In this document: piece after piece, positions 43,015 to 52,159 of the stretch
Layout: every line of letters starts with the position of its first letter
Position numbering within the stretch: position 1 is the stretch's first letter
Source: Mogibacterium kristiansenii
GTDB taxonomy: Bacteria > Bacillota > Clostridia > Peptostreptococcales > Anaerovoracaceae
Assembly (NCBI RefSeq): GCF_009695905.1
Contig: NZ_VUNA01000014.1
Coordinates: 1 to 52,468 of the forward strand
Reading direction: 5' to 3'
Length of the DNA: 52,468 bases
The notes under the pieces: model-generated
Told to the model about the DNA's origin: nothing
Database searches by the model: none
The model's input: the letters and a program-made list of their open reading frames with translations, nothing else
Translations under genes and position numbers: made by a program

Positions 43015-44463
43015 ATGAGTGATGTAAGTATGCTGGAGCCAAAAAGTGTATTCCAGTACTTTGATGAGATTAGCGCAGTTCCGCGTGCATCCAAGTTCAA
43101 CGCAAAGATCAGCGAATATCTGGTGAATTTTGCGAAGAAAAACAATCTGGAATACTACCAGGATGAGCTGGGCAACGTGATTATTTATAAAGGCGCGACT
43201 CCGGGATATGAGACCGCTGAACCGGTGATGCTGCAGGGCCACATGGATATGGTTGCCGCTGTTGCAGAAGGTTGCGAACACGATTTCGAAACCCAGCCGC
43301 TGGAAATCTACGTAGACGGAAACTATGTAACCGCAGCAGGAACGACTCTGGGTGCGGATAACGGTATCGCAATCGCAATGGCACTGGCTGTACTGACTTC
43401 GGATCAGGTGAGCCACCCGGCATTGGAAGTATTGATTACCGTGGATGAAGAAATCGGTATGCTGGGCGCAGAAGGCCTGGATCCTTCTAAGATTTCCGCT
43501 CGCAGAATTATCAACATCGATTCCGAGTCCGAAGGCGTTATCACCGTAGGCTGTGCCGGTGCGGTAGATTGCATTACAACATTTGAGACTCCGAGAGTAA
43601 CGAAGTCCGGCGTTTGCTACAAGTACACATTGGACGGACTGCAGGGCGGTCACTCCGGAATGGATATCGACAAAGAGAGAGGCAATGCCATCGATCTGAC
43701 CGGTCGTGTTTTCCTGGACTGCCTGAAAGAAGCAAGAATGAACATCATCCGCCTCACCGGCGGTGCCGTTACCAACGCAATTTGCAATAAGGTATCCGGT
43801 GAAGTTCTGGTGCATCCGGATGACTGCATCGCATTTGAGAAGGCAATGCGCGAAGTTTCGGCAGAGCTGAAGTCAGAGTACGAAATCGCGGATCCGGGCC
43901 TGAAAATCACCATGGAGAGAGTCGGCGAGATGGAAACCGAAGTCGTTTCGGATGAGTGTCAGATGAACCTGATGAAGTATCTCTTCGTGATTCCGACCGG
44001 CGTTCACCACATGAGCGTAGCGCTTCCGGGCATCGTAGAGACATCCATGTCCATTGGATTCATCCGTCTGGAAGGCGACACCATGCAGACCGGTGCGATG
44101 ATCCGTTCTTCCGTGGACAGCCGCAAGAAGAACCTGTGCCAGCGCGTAAAGATGGTTTCCGAAGCATACGGCGGCAAGTGCGAGTTCTCCGGCGATTACG
44201 GCGCATGGGAGTTCAACAACCACTCCACACTGCTGGACATCTGCGTGGATGCCTTCGAACTGCACTTCGGCAAAAAGCCGGAAGTGGGTGCGGTTCATGC
44301 CGGACTGGAATGCGGAAAGTGGGCGGAGAAGTGGGGTGCCATCGACGCGGTATCCATCGGACCGGAGATGATGGAAGTTCACTCTCCGAACGAGAAGCTG
44401 TCCATCCCATCCACCGCAAGAACATGGGAATACCTGAAGGCAATCCTGGCTGCCTGCAAATAG
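43015..44463 (+). CDS. pepD: Aminoacyl-histidine dipeptidase PepD
   Basis: Cytosolic M20-family zinc dipeptidase (482 aa). The metal-site motifs are LQGHMDMVAA, LGADNGIAIAM and TVDEEIGMLGA; the dimerisation domain interrupts the catalytic one (from about residue 205, LDGLQGGHSGMDI). AAGGAGG lies 9 bases before ATG 43015 and only 3 before ATG 43009, so the second is preferred. Codon use is that of a highly expressed gene. A role in peptide catabolism fits with the amino-acid transporter nearby. Confidence 0.95.
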   Translation: MSDVSMLEPKSVFQYFDEISAVPRASKFNAKISEYLVNFAKKNNLEYYQDELGNVIIYKGATPGYETAEPVMLQGHMDMVAAVAEGCEHDFETQPLEIYVDGNYVTAAGTTLGADNGIAIAMALAVLTSDQVSHPALEVLITVDEEIGMLGAEGLDPSKISARRIINIDSESEGVITVGCAGAVDCITTFETPRVTKSGVCYKYTLDGLQGGHSGMDIDKERGNAIDLTGRVFLDCLKEARMNIIRLTGGAVTNAICNKVSGEVLVHPDDCIAFEKAMREVSAELKSEYEIADPGLKITMERVGEMETEVVSDECQMNLMKYLFVIPTGVHHMSVALPGIVETSMSIGFIRLEGDTMQTGAMIRSSVDSRKKNLCQRVKMVSEAYGGKCEFSGDYGAWEFNNHSTLLDICVDAFELHFGKKPEVGAVHAGLECGKWAEKWGAIDAVSIGPEMMEVHSPNEKLSIPSTARTWEYLKAILAACK

Positions 44464-44495
44464 GATTTCGACAATACGAATCGGGTAAAAAAATC

Positions 44496-44522
44496 GAGAG
44501 TGCATCTTCGCGATGCACTCTC
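44496..44522. terminator. Bidirectional terminator pepD / LysR
   Basis: GAGAGTGCATC and GATGCACTCTC form a perfect 11-bp stem with loop TTCGC. A seven-A run lies to its left and TTTT to its right, so both convergent genes can end here. Confidence 0.9.
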
Positions 44523-44533
44523 TTTTCATGTGT

Positions 44534-45481
44534 CTAGAAGTGGGTGTGGCGCACGATGGTGTCCATGAAGACCTGCATGGCCTGGGTGAGGTACCGGCCC
44601 TTCTTCCAATAGAAGTACAGATTTCGGGTGATATTCTCGCCCGCCAGCTTGTAATACACCAGGTTGGGATCCGGGGTGGCTCTGCCGATCAGGAGTTCTC
44701 CGGTGAACGCAATTCCCAGGCCGGAGCCGGCCACGTTGTAGGCGGTGAGCTGCTGATCCAGTTCCAGTGCAACGCGAGGTTTAAATCCGTATTCCTGGCA
44801 GAGGAGCCGGGCGCGGTTTCCGGTATCGTTGAAGGAATGGAGCAGGATGAAGGGCTCCTTTTGGAACAGAGCGAGATTCACGGCCGGATATTCATCCTGA
44901 CGGAAGGACCCGTCCTGAATGGCCTTCTGAGGAATTTGATAGTCTCGCAGTCCCATGTTGATGGCGAAATTTTTGGGCACCACCAGGACCAGATCTTCCC
45001 GACCCACCTGGTGCCGGTCAAAGACCTTCAAGTCCAGTTCCTTGTTGTCCAGGATAAAGTCAATCTGGGAGTCCTGAAGCAGCTTCACCAGTTCCCGGGA
45101 TTTCGCTTCCACCAGGGAGATTTCCAGGTCCGGATATTTGGCGGAGAATCGGGCGAGCAAGGGCGGAAGCACCCAGGAGGAGAAGAAGTTGCTCCCACCG
45201 AAGTGCAGGGAGCCGGTGCGCAGTTCCCCAAAGTCATTGATGAAGGTCTCGAATTCCGTGGTGGCGGTCATAATCTGATGCACCGCATGGATATACTGCT
45301 TGCCGCACTCGGTGAGCTCCAAGGGCTTGGTGCTGCGGTCGAAAAGGGGATATCCCACCTTCTTCTCAATCCGCTTCACATTGGCGCTCAGCGAAGGCTG
45401 AGAGATGTACAGCTTGGCCGCCGCCTTGGAAAAACTCTTCTGTTTATAAACTTCATATACATATTCCATTCCCTGAAACAT
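44534..45481 (-). CDS. LysR-family transcriptional regulator
   Basis: A 315-aa regulator with an N-terminal winged helix-turn-helix (KSFSKAAAKLYISQPSLSANV, residues about 15-35) and a periplasmic-binding-like effector domain. It is divergent from pckA, the classical arrangement for a LysR regulator and its target. The effector is not predictable. GGAGAAGCC precedes the ATG. Confidence 0.93.
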   Translation of the reverse strand: MFQGMEYVYEVYKQKSFSKAAAKLYISQPSLSANVKRIEKKVGYPLFDRSTKPLELTECGKQYIHAVHQIMTATTEFETFINDFGELRTGSLHFGGSNFFSSWVLPPLLARFSAKYPDLEISLVEAKSRELVKLLQDSQIDFILDNKELDLKVFDRHQVGREDLVLVVPKNFAINMGLRDYQIPQKAIQDGSFRQDEYPAVNLALFQKEPFILLHSFNDTGNRARLLCQEYGFKPRVALELDQQLTAYNVAGSGLGIAFTGELLIGRATPDPNLVYYKLAGENITRNLYFYWKKGRYLTQAMQVFMDTIVRHTHF

Positions 45482-45503
45482 GGCTTCTCCTTATATAACT
45501 TCA

Positions 45504-45515
45504 AAACTATAGTTT
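45504..45515. promoter_or_regulatory. 12-bp palindrome in the lysR-pckA spacer
   Basis: AAACTATAGTTT is perfectly palindromic and lies between the predicted lysR promoter and its start codon, where binding would repress lysR. A LysR operator is a guess: no clear T-N11-A site was confirmed. Confidence 0.4.
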
Positions 45516-45539
45516 ATATAAAAATATAAGTATTTGATT

Positions 45540-45568
45540 ATAATACAATATTTACATATACTTTACAA
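45540..45568 (-). promoter_or_regulatory. lysR promoter
   Basis: On the - strand TTGTAA (45563-45568) and TATTAT (45540-45545) are 17 bp apart, 59 bp before the lysR start. Confidence 0.6.
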
Positions 45569-45646
45569 GTGAGCCGGCATAGCGAATTCCTCGCATTGTC
45601 GGAAATGGTTGGAAGATATAAGGTTTTTTTATAGGAGAAGAGAGTT

Positions 45647-47260
45647 ATGGAAATGTACGGAATCGATCAGCTGGGTATTCAGGCAAGTCAGGTGCACCAC
45701 AATCTGTGCGCGGCAAGACTGGTGAAGAAATCCCTGGAGCGGGGGGAAGCGACCTTGTCCTCGACGGGCGCCCTTTCGGTGGAAACGGGAAAGTATACCG
45801 GCCGATCTCCTTACGATAAATACATTGTAGACAGCCCGGCGGTGCACGATCGGATTCATTGGGGAAGCGTCAATCGCCCGATTGACCGGAGAATTTTTAA
45901 CCGGATTAAGGGGGATATGATTGAGTATCTGAACGGGAAAGAAGTGTTCGTTTTCGATGGTTTTGCCGGTGCAGACAGCAAGTACACCCGGAAAATTCGG
46001 GTCATCAACGAGAAAGCGTGGCAGAACCTGTTCATCCACAACCTTCTGATTCGTCCGACGGAGGAACAGCTGGAGGAATACGGCGAGGCGGATTTCACCA
46101 TCCTGGCGGTGCCGGGGTTCAAGTGCGATGCGAAGAAGTACGGCATTCATTCGGAAGCGGCGATTATCATCGATTACGAGGCACACTTTGTCATCATTGC
46201 CGGAACCAGCTATGCGGGAGAGATTAAAAAATCCGTGTTCTCCATCATGAATTACGTGCTGCCGGTAGAAGACAACGTGCTGCCGATGCACTGCTCGTCC
46301 AATATGGATCCGGGGACTGGGGAGACGGCAGTATTCTTCGGATTGTCCGGAACCGGAAAGACAACCCTGTCGGCGGATCCGGCGCGGAAGCTGATCGGGG
46401 ATGACGAACACGGCTGGTCCGACGACGGTGTGTTCAATATTGAGGGGGGATGCTACGCGAAGTGCATCGACCTGGAAGAAGAGGAGCAGCCGGAAATCTA
46501 TCATGCGATTCGATTCGGTTCGGTGGTGGAAAACGTGGTTCTGGATCACGAGACCCGAGAAGCGGATTATTCCGACCGGGAGCTGACGCCGAACACCCGT
46601 GTGGGATATCCGATTAATTTTATCGATAATGCGGAGATTTCGGGAAAGGGCGGAATCCCGAAGGTGGTAATCTTCCTGACGGCGGATTCCTTTGGCGTAC
46701 TGCCGCCGATTTCCAGACTGTCCAAGAATGTGGCCATGTACCAGTTCGTCACCGGTTTTACCGCAAAGGTGGCCGGCACGGAGCGGGGCATCAAGGAACC
46801 ACAGCCGACATTCTCCACACTGTTCGGGGAACCGTTCATGCCGCTGAGAGCGGAATGCTATGCGGAGATGCTGGGCGAGCGTCTGGAGAAATATGGCACA
46901 AAAGTATATTTGGTGAATACCGGCTGGACCGGTGGTGCGTACGGTACCGGTTCCAGAATGAAGTTGAAGTACACCCGGGCAATGATTCATGCGGCTCTGG
47001 AAGGAAAGCTGGACGATGTGGAGTACGTTCACGACGCCCTCTTTAATTTGGACATTCCACAGAGCTGCCCGGATGTACCGGCAGAAATCATGAATCCGAG
47101 AGATACTTGGAAGGATAAGCAGGCGTACGATCTTCAGGCCAGAGAATTGGCGAAAATGTTCCAGGACAACTTTGAAAAAAAGTATCCGGACATGAAGAAA
47201 GAAATCGCCGCTGCCGGACCGCATGTAGACAACATCGAGGATGAAGCGGCCGCAATGTAA
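45647..47260 (+). CDS. pckA: Phosphoenolpyruvate carboxykinase (ATP)
   Basis: Interconverts oxaloacetate plus ATP with PEP, CO2 and ADP (537 aa). TGRSPYDKY, AGTSYAGEIKKS, the kinase loop GLSGTGKTTLS, then DDEHGW and NTGWTGGAYG are hallmark motifs of the ATP form. In amino-acid fermenting anaerobes it may run toward oxaloacetate and give ATP; direction cannot be read from sequence. TAGGAGAAGAG precedes the ATG. The divergent LysR gene is its probable regulator. Confidence 0.97.
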   Translation: MEMYGIDQLGIQASQVHHNLCAARLVKKSLERGEATLSSTGALSVETGKYTGRSPYDKYIVDSPAVHDRIHWGSVNRPIDRRIFNRIKGDMIEYLNGKEVFVFDGFAGADSKYTRKIRVINEKAWQNLFIHNLLIRPTEEQLEEYGEADFTILAVPGFKCDAKKYGIHSEAAIIIDYEAHFVIIAGTSYAGEIKKSVFSIMNYVLPVEDNVLPMHCSSNMDPGTGETAVFFGLSGTGKTTLSADPARKLIGDDEHGWSDDGVFNIEGGCYAKCIDLEEEEQPEIYHAIRFGSVVENVVLDHETREADYSDRELTPNTRVGYPINFIDNAEISGKGGIPKVVIFLTADSFGVLPPISRLSKNVAMYQFVTGFTAKVAGTERGIKEPQPTFSTLFGEPFMPLRAECYAEMLGERLEKYGTKVYLVNTGWTGGAYGTGSRMKLKYTRAMIHAALEGKLDDVEYVHDALFNLDIPQSCPDVPAEIMNPRDTWKDKQAYDLQARELAKMFQDNFEKKYPDMKKEIAAAGPHVDNIEDEAAAM

Positions 47261-47289
47261 CGAAAAAACAAATGGTGGATAAGGAAAGG

Positions 47290-47313
47290 GGAATCCGGTG
47301 TAAATCGGATTCC
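47290..47313 (+). terminator. pckA terminator
   Basis: GGAATCCG and CGGATTCC form an 8-bp stem with an 8-nt loop followed by TTTTTC. Confidence 0.88.
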
Positions 47314-47403
47314 TTTTTCTGTTGGAGAATTACTCTTCGTCGATTGGGTAGTTTTCCTATGAAGAGTTGGTGAAGTCGTGGAATTACGGCAATCGATGTG
47401 CTA

Positions 47404-47430
47404 TTATCAGTCTCATACGTAGAGTGCTAA
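47404..47430 (+). promoter_or_regulatory. CIRCE-like HrcA operator before ftsH
   Basis: TTATCAGTC (47404-47412), nine bases, then GAGTGCTAA (47422-47430). The canonical CIRCE is TTAGCACTC, nine bases, GAGTGCTAA: the right half is perfect, the left matches 7 of 9, and the spacing is exact. It overlaps a TATTAT -10 (47402-47407) and lies 24 bp before ftsH. Confidence 0.7.
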
Positions 47431-47454
47431 TTCGCACAGAAAATGAGGTAGATT

Positions 47455-49293
47455 ATGAACGAGGTAAAAACACCGAAGAAACCGGTGATTAATTTCTGGA
47501 TTGGTGCATTGATGGTACTTCTGTGCATCAATATTTTTCTGAAACCGTATATTCAGAAGATGCAGATTCAAGATGTGAAGTACAGCACCTTTATCTCCCA
47601 GACCGAAAAAAAGCAGGTGAAAGAGGTGGAGGTGCAGGAAAATAAAATCGTGTTTACTTTGAAGGATGACGACAAGATCTACGAAACCGCAAAGATGAAC
47701 GATCCAGAGCTGATTGACCGGCTGTCGGAATCCGGAGCCAAGTTCTCCGGGGAGATTAACGAAACCATGTCTCCGCTGGCAAGCTTCCTGTTGACGTGGA
47801 TTTTACCAATCTTGCTCTTCATGTGGCTGGGCAAGCGGATGCAGAAGAGCCTGATGGATAAGTCCGGCGGCGGTGCCGGTTCCATGATGTTCGGAATGGG
47901 TAAGTCCAATGCGAAGATATACGTGCAGTCCACCAACGGCATCAAGTTCTCCGATGTAGCCGGGGAGGATGAGGCCAAAGAGAATCTACAGGAAATCGTG
48001 GATTATCTCCACGACCCGAATAAATACAAGACCATCGGTGCCTCTATGCCGAAGGGCGTGCTTCTGGTGGGTCCTCCGGGAACCGGTAAGACCATGTTGG
48101 CAAAAGCCGTAGCGGGGGAATCCAATGTGCCCTTCTTCTCCATTTCCGGATCGGAATTCGTGGAGATGTTCGTAGGCATGGGTGCCTCAAAGGTTCGGGA
48201 TTTGTTCAAGCAGGCGAAGGAGAAGGCTCCGTGCATTGTTTTTATCGACGAGATCGATACCATCGGTAAAAAGAGAGAGGGCCAGGTTGGCGGAAACGAT
48301 GAGCGGGAGCAGACCCTGAATCAGCTGCTGACGGAGATGGACGGATTCGAAGGAAACAACGGCGTCATTATTCTGGCGGCGACCAACCGTCCGGATTCCC
48401 TGGATCCGGCACTGACGAGACCGGGACGGTTTGACCGGAGAGTACCGGTGGAACTTCCGGATCTGAAGGGACGAGAAGCGATTCTGCGGGTTCACGCCAA
48501 GAAGATTAAAGTGGAGCCGAATGTGGATTACGAGAAAATCGCTCGGATGGCCTCCGGTGCTTCCGGTGCGGAGCTGGCCAATATCGTAAACGAAGCGGCA
48601 CTTCGGGCGGTTCGGGACAAGCGTCACTTTGCCACGGAAGCGGATCTGGAGGAAAGCATTGAAGTGGTTATCGCCGGATATCAGAAGAAGAATGCCATTC
48701 TGACGGATCGGGAGAAGTGGACCGTCTCCTACCATGAAATCGGTCATGCTTTGGTGGCCGCAAAGCAGAGCCACTCTGCACCGGTTCAGAAGATTACCAT
48801 CATTCCGCGAACTTCCGGAGCGCTGGGATACACCATGCAGGTAGAGGAAGGAAATCACTACCTGATGACCAAGAAGGAGATGGAGAACCGAATTGCCACC
48901 TTTACCGGCGGCAGGGCAGCAGAGGAAATCGTCTTCGGGGATGTGACCACCGGCGCCTCCAACGATATCGAGCAGGCCACCAAGATGGCCCGTGCCATGA
49001 TTACCCGATACGGAATGAGTTCGGACTTCGATATGGTGGCGTTGGAGACGGTGTCCAACCAATACCTGGGCGGAGATGCCTCCCTGGCATGCTCGGCGGA
49101 GACCCAGAAGAAGATCGACGAAAAGGTGGTAGCGCTGGTGCGTCAGCAGCATGAAAAGGCAGCCGGTATTCTGCTGGAAAATCGAGAAAAATTAGATGAG
49201 TTGGCACGGTACCTGTACCAGAAGGAGACCATTACCGGCGAGGAATTTATGAAGATTCTAAATGAAGATGGGGCTCCTGCAGCTGAAATTTAG
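47455..49293 (+). CDS. ftsH: ATP-dependent zinc metalloprotease FtsH
   Basis: Membrane-anchored AAA+ protease (612 aa) that degrades damaged or short-lived membrane and cytosolic proteins. Two membrane helices (about 13-33 and 108-127) flank a small external domain. The AAA+ module has GPPGTGKT (206-213) and FIDEIDTIG, then the arginine-finger region TRPGRFDRR. The zinc motif is HEIGH (427-431), with Ile where HEAGH is common; the HExxH ligands are intact. A CIRCE-like site upstream suggests heat-shock control by HrcA. Confidence 0.97.
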   Translation: MNEVKTPKKPVINFWIGALMVLLCINIFLKPYIQKMQIQDVKYSTFISQTEKKQVKEVEVQENKIVFTLKDDDKIYETAKMNDPELIDRLSESGAKFSGEINETMSPLASFLLTWILPILLFMWLGKRMQKSLMDKSGGGAGSMMFGMGKSNAKIYVQSTNGIKFSDVAGEDEAKENLQEIVDYLHDPNKYKTIGASMPKGVLLVGPPGTGKTMLAKAVAGESNVPFFSISGSEFVEMFVGMGASKVRDLFKQAKEKAPCIVFIDEIDTIGKKREGQVGGNDEREQTLNQLLTEMDGFEGNNGVIILAATNRPDSLDPALTRPGRFDRRVPVELPDLKGREAILRVHAKKIKVEPNVDYEKIARMASGASGAELANIVNEAALRAVRDKRHFATEADLEESIEVVIAGYQKKNAILTDREKWTVSYHEIGHALVAAKQSHSAPVQKITIIPRTSGALGYTMQVEEGNHYLMTKKEMENRIATFTGGRAAEEIVFGDVTTGASNDIEQATKMARAMITRYGMSSDFDMVALETVSNQYLGGDASLACSAETQKKIDEKVVALVRQQHEKAAGILLENREKLDELARYLYQKETITGEEFMKILNEDGAPAAEI

Positions 49294-49315
49294 AAACGCT
49301 TTCAAATCGAAAGAG

Positions 49316-49347
49316 GGCGGATTGTTTCAAAATCGAAACAATCCGCC
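49316..49347 (+). terminator. ftsH terminator
   Basis: A perfect 13-bp stem (GGCGGATTGTTTC / GAAACAATCCGCC) with a 6-nt loop is followed by TTCTTTTTG. Confidence 0.92.
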
Positions 49348-49597
49348 TTCTTTTTGAAAAGAACAAAATGACGGAGGTAAAGTATTCCAAATCTGTGGAA
49401 AAGTTTTCTTGACAAAAGAAAAAAAGACGCTCAAAGGCGAATATCAAAGGGTATCCGAGGTTTTAGTTATCCACAATCAGTTGTTCACGAGATTGTATAC
49501 AATTTTTCGAATTCTTGTGGAAAATTCCCAATCCGTTGAAAAAACTGACTTTGCGGAATGTTAATAAATTGTAAAGAACAGGTAAGAGCAAAAAAGA
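49348..49597. other. AT-rich spacer with DnaA-box-like sites and a palindrome
   Basis: No gene is seen. The spacer has a perfect DnaA box TTATCCACA (49467-49475) and two 8/9 matches on the other strand, TGTGGAAAA (49394-49402 and 49516-49524). A 12-bp palindrome ATTGTATACAAT (49492-49503) lies between them. It is AT-rich throughout. See findings. Confidence 0.5.
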
Positions 49598-49623
49598 ACA
49601 GCCGGAGTTTTTGACCCGGCTGT
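49598..49623 (-). terminator. Terminator of the CYTH gene
   Basis: ACAGCCGG and CCGGCTGT form an 8-bp stem with a 10-nt loop. Read on the - strand it is followed by TTCTTTTTTGC, 54 bp after the CYTH stop. Confidence 0.8.
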
Positions 49624-49677
49624 GAAAAAAACAATGGAAAACAATTTCCGTTGAAAAGCATTTTTTGTAAATAATTT

Positions 49678-50274
49678 CTAGTCGTTCGGAGAGGCGTTTT
49701 CGGCGGCGGAGCCCCCTCGAAACCCCATTACCAGTTCTAGGTATGTTAGAGGCTCGATGACCGGTTGGATAAATGACAGTTCAGAAAGAAATTCCCGGAG
49801 GCGATTTTCTGTGGCAGTTTTCACATTTAATCGGTTTTCCGGAAGGACAATCTCGACTTCAATGTAGTTTCCCAGTCCGTCCAGTTCGTCCAGACAGACG
49901 GTAAGGTCCTCTTTCTTGTATTCTTTCCGGCGCTTCTTCACCTCCGCAGCGGAGCGAAAACCCAGCGCCAGCAGAATCTGCCGCATTTTGTGTTCGTCTT
50001 CCACCCGGGTTTCCAACTCTCGGCGGCTCTGACCGATGTGGGAATCATTGGCACCTTTGTAGGTGATGCAGCAATGGGAGGTTCCATCGTTATGCTGTTC
50101 CCGACGGATTCGCAGGGCTTCATCCGTCTTCTTAAAATCCCGTTTCGGATGGTTGAAGTATTCGTCTTGCTGAGTGAAGGCGCGGATTTCTTGGAAGCCT
50201 TGCTCCTTCAGATGTTGTTCCAGCTCCGGTCGTTTCGAGCTGTCGTATTGTGCTTTCAGTTCGATTTCTTTCAT
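49678..50274 (-). CDS. CYTH domain protein (class IV adenylate cyclase / triphosphatase-like)
   Basis: A cytoplasmic 198-aa protein of the CYTH superfamily. It opens with the ExExK signature (M-K-E-I-E-L-K) and alternates charged strands as in the triphosphate tunnel (LRIRRE, CCITYKG, RRELETRV, RRKEYKKEDL, CLDELDGLGNYIEVEI). The DELDGLGxYxExE pattern is like CyaB/thiamine-triphosphatase relatives. The substrate (ATP, ThTP or inorganic triphosphate) cannot be told. It is monocistronic, ending at the - strand terminator at 49598. Confidence 0.9.
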   Translation of the reverse strand: MKEIELKAQYDSSKRPELEQHLKEQGFQEIRAFTQQDEYFNHPKRDFKKTDEALRIRREQHNDGTSHCCITYKGANDSHIGQSRRELETRVEDEHKMRQILLALGFRSAAEVKKRRKEYKKEDLTVCLDELDGLGNYIEVEIVLPENRLNVKTATENRLREFLSELSFIQPVIEPLTYLELVMGFRGGSAAENASPND

Positions 50275-50406
50275 TAAATTGCCGATTTTCCTTTCTTAAA
50301 TTGCGGAGAATGCAGTTTCCCGCAAACCCATCAACATATATAGGATAAACGGAAAACCCGACGGATTCAATCTTTCTTTCATGGGAAATGGGTGAAATTA
50401 CGGTAG

Positions 50407-50460
50407 AAATTGTATACTGCTCATACAATTTTTAAATTTCTTGTATAGAATTATAGACAA
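50407..50460 (+). promoter_or_regulatory. Inverted repeats upstream of the agcS-type gene
   Basis: AAATTGTA (50407-50414) and TACAATTT (50424-50431) form a perfect 8-bp inverted repeat with 9-nt spacing. TTGTATA (50441-50447) and TATAGACAA (50452-50460) form an imperfect second one. The half-site TTGTATA also occurs in the 49492 palindrome. These could be operators for a GntR-type or similar repressor. No strong promoter was identified here. Confidence 0.4.
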
Positions 50461-50538
50461 ACAAAAAAGATTCATGTAAAATAAACGTGTTGTTTTTTAC
50501 AATTTACTTCGAAATTATATGTGAAGGAGAATGATTTT

Positions 50539-51966
50539 ATGGAAGCAATTAATAACGTGGTTTTGGCGGTCAGCAATTTTCTGTACCAGCCATTCATTCT
50601 TCCGGTGATCCTGTTGGTGGGCGGACTGTATTTCACGATTCGTACCGGCGGTGTTCAGATTCGGATGTTCAAGGATTGTCTTCGGGTGGTTACGGAAAAG
50701 CCGAAGACGGAGAACGGCATTTCATCCTTCGGGGCGCTGATGGTATCCACCGCATCCCGAGTTGGTACCGGTAATATTATCGGTGTGGCAACGGCGGTAA
50801 TCTGCGGCGGATCCGGTGCGATTTTCTGGATGTGGCTCAGTGCCTTCTTGGGCGGAGCGTCTGCTTTCATCGAGTCCACGCTGGCGCAGATCTACAAAAA
50901 GAAGAATGCGGACGGCTCCAGCTATGGCGGACCGGCGTTCTACATGAGAGATGCGCTGAACGCAAGATGGCTGGGCGTGATTTTCTCCGTACTGATTATC
51001 TTCACCTATGCGATTGGATATAACATGCTGGCGGCGTTCAACCTGCAGTCCACCTTCAAGGTGTTCAGCTTCTACGGGGACCGCACACCGGCAATCATCG
51101 GGGTCATCCTGGCCGCGCTGTTCGGTGCCGTTGTCATCGGCGGTGCACACCGTCTGGTAAAGGTAACCGGCGTTCTGGTTCCGGTGATGGGCATTATATA
51201 TGTGGCAATTTCTCTGATTGTGCTGGTACTGAATATCGGAAACGTTCCGGCAATGTTCGCCGGCATCTTCAAGAATGCCTTTGATTTCCAGGCAATTTTC
51301 GGCGGTTTTGCGGGATCCTGCATTATGTTCGGAATCAAGAGAGGTCTCTACTCCAATGAGGCCGGTATGGGTTCCGCACCGAATGCGGCGGCAACGGCGG
51401 ACGTTTCCCACCCGGCAAAGCAGGGTCTGGTTCAGATGCTGTCCGTATTCATCGATACCATGCTGATTTGCACCGCTACTGCGTTCATGTGCCTCAGCAC
51501 CAACATCATTCCGCAGAATTATCTGGGTGCGGATGGAAGTGCGGATGCAGCGGGATACGTTCAGGCGGCTACCGCATCCACACTTGGAAAATTCGGTCCT
51601 ATTTTCATCGCATTTGCAATGTGCCTGTTCGCATTCACCACATTGATCGGAAACTATTCCTACTGTGAAGGATGCATCCGGTTCATCATTCAGAGAGACA
51701 TCAAGCCGGGCGAGCTGCTGGCATTCCGTCTCTTCGCTACCGCACTGGTATTCGTGGGTTCCATCGCTTCGGCGGGACTGGTATGGAACACCGCAGATAT
51801 GATGCAGGGCTTGATGGTTATCACGAATATGCCGACCATCTTGCTGCTGGGCGGAACCGCGGTAAAATGCCTGCGGGATTACCAGAAGCAGAAGGCGGAA
51901 GGAAAGGATCCGCATTTCGTGGCTGCAGATATCGAGCTGAAGCAGGATACGGATTTCTGGAAATAG
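50539..51966 (+). CDS. Alanine/glycine:cation symporter family protein (AGCS)
   Basis: Membrane transporter (475 aa) with about 11 helices that takes up alanine or glycine with sodium or protons. The family's segments are clear: GALMVSTASRVGTGNIIGVATA, WLSAFLGGASAFIESTLAQIYK, YGGPAFYM and GIKRGLYSNEAGMGSAPNAAA. The ATG has AAGGAGAATGA before it; the GTG at 50521 lies upstream of that site and is rejected. Codon use suggests strong expression. Possible operators lie upstream, and a long terminator follows. Confidence 0.94.
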   Translation: MEAINNVVLAVSNFLYQPFILPVILLVGGLYFTIRTGGVQIRMFKDCLRVVTEKPKTENGISSFGALMVSTASRVGTGNIIGVATAVICGGSGAIFWMWLSAFLGGASAFIESTLAQIYKKKNADGSSYGGPAFYMRDALNARWLGVIFSVLIIFTYAIGYNMLAAFNLQSTFKVFSFYGDRTPAIIGVILAALFGAVVIGGAHRLVKVTGVLVPVMGIIYVAISLIVLVLNIGNVPAMFAGIFKNAFDFQAIFGGFAGSCIMFGIKRGLYSNEAGMGSAPNAAATADVSHPAKQGLVQMLSVFIDTMLICTATAFMCLSTNIIPQNYLGADGSADAAGYVQAATASTLGKFGPIFIAFAMCLFAFTTLIGNYSYCEGCIRFIIQRDIKPGELLAFRLFATALVFVGSIASAGLVWNTADMMQGLMVITNMPTILLLGGTAVKCLRDYQKQKAEGKDPHFVAADIELKQDTDFWK

Positions 51967-51988
51967 GAATTCTGAACATTATAAAAGA

Positions 51989-52072
51989 AAAGACGGTTTC
52001 CCTAGTGATATGTACCCTCTTTCCTGGACACCCAGGAGGGAGGGTACATATCAATCAAGGGTGACCGTCTTT
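51989..52072. terminator. Long terminator hairpin after AGCS gene
   Basis: The outer stem is AAAGACGGT/ACCGTCTTT; inside, TGATATGTACCCTC pairs with GGGTACATATCA and CCTGG with CCAGG. A T-run ends the right side and an A-rich tract precedes the left, so it can act on both strands. Confidence 0.85.
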
Positions 52073-52086
52073 TTGCATATATAGTT

Positions 52087-52133
52087 AGAATTGACGACGA
52101 AAGGGAGAAGAAGGAGAGTTCGTCGTCAATTCT
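52087..52133. repeat. 15-bp perfect hairpin with all-purine loop
   Basis: AGAATTGACGACGAA (52087-52101) pairs perfectly with 52119-52133. The 17-nt loop is only A and G (AGGGAGAAGAAGGAGAG). TTCTTTTTG follows, so it may be a second terminator, but it is separate from the one at 51989 and lies 35 bp before array C. Confidence 0.85.
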
Positions 52134-52159
52134 TTCTTTTTGAAATTATAGAAATGGGA

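Noticed and set aside
49348-49597. Chromosomal origin oriC
   Set aside because: Only three boxes, no dnaA, dnaN, rpmH or gidA nearby, and no clear unwinding element.
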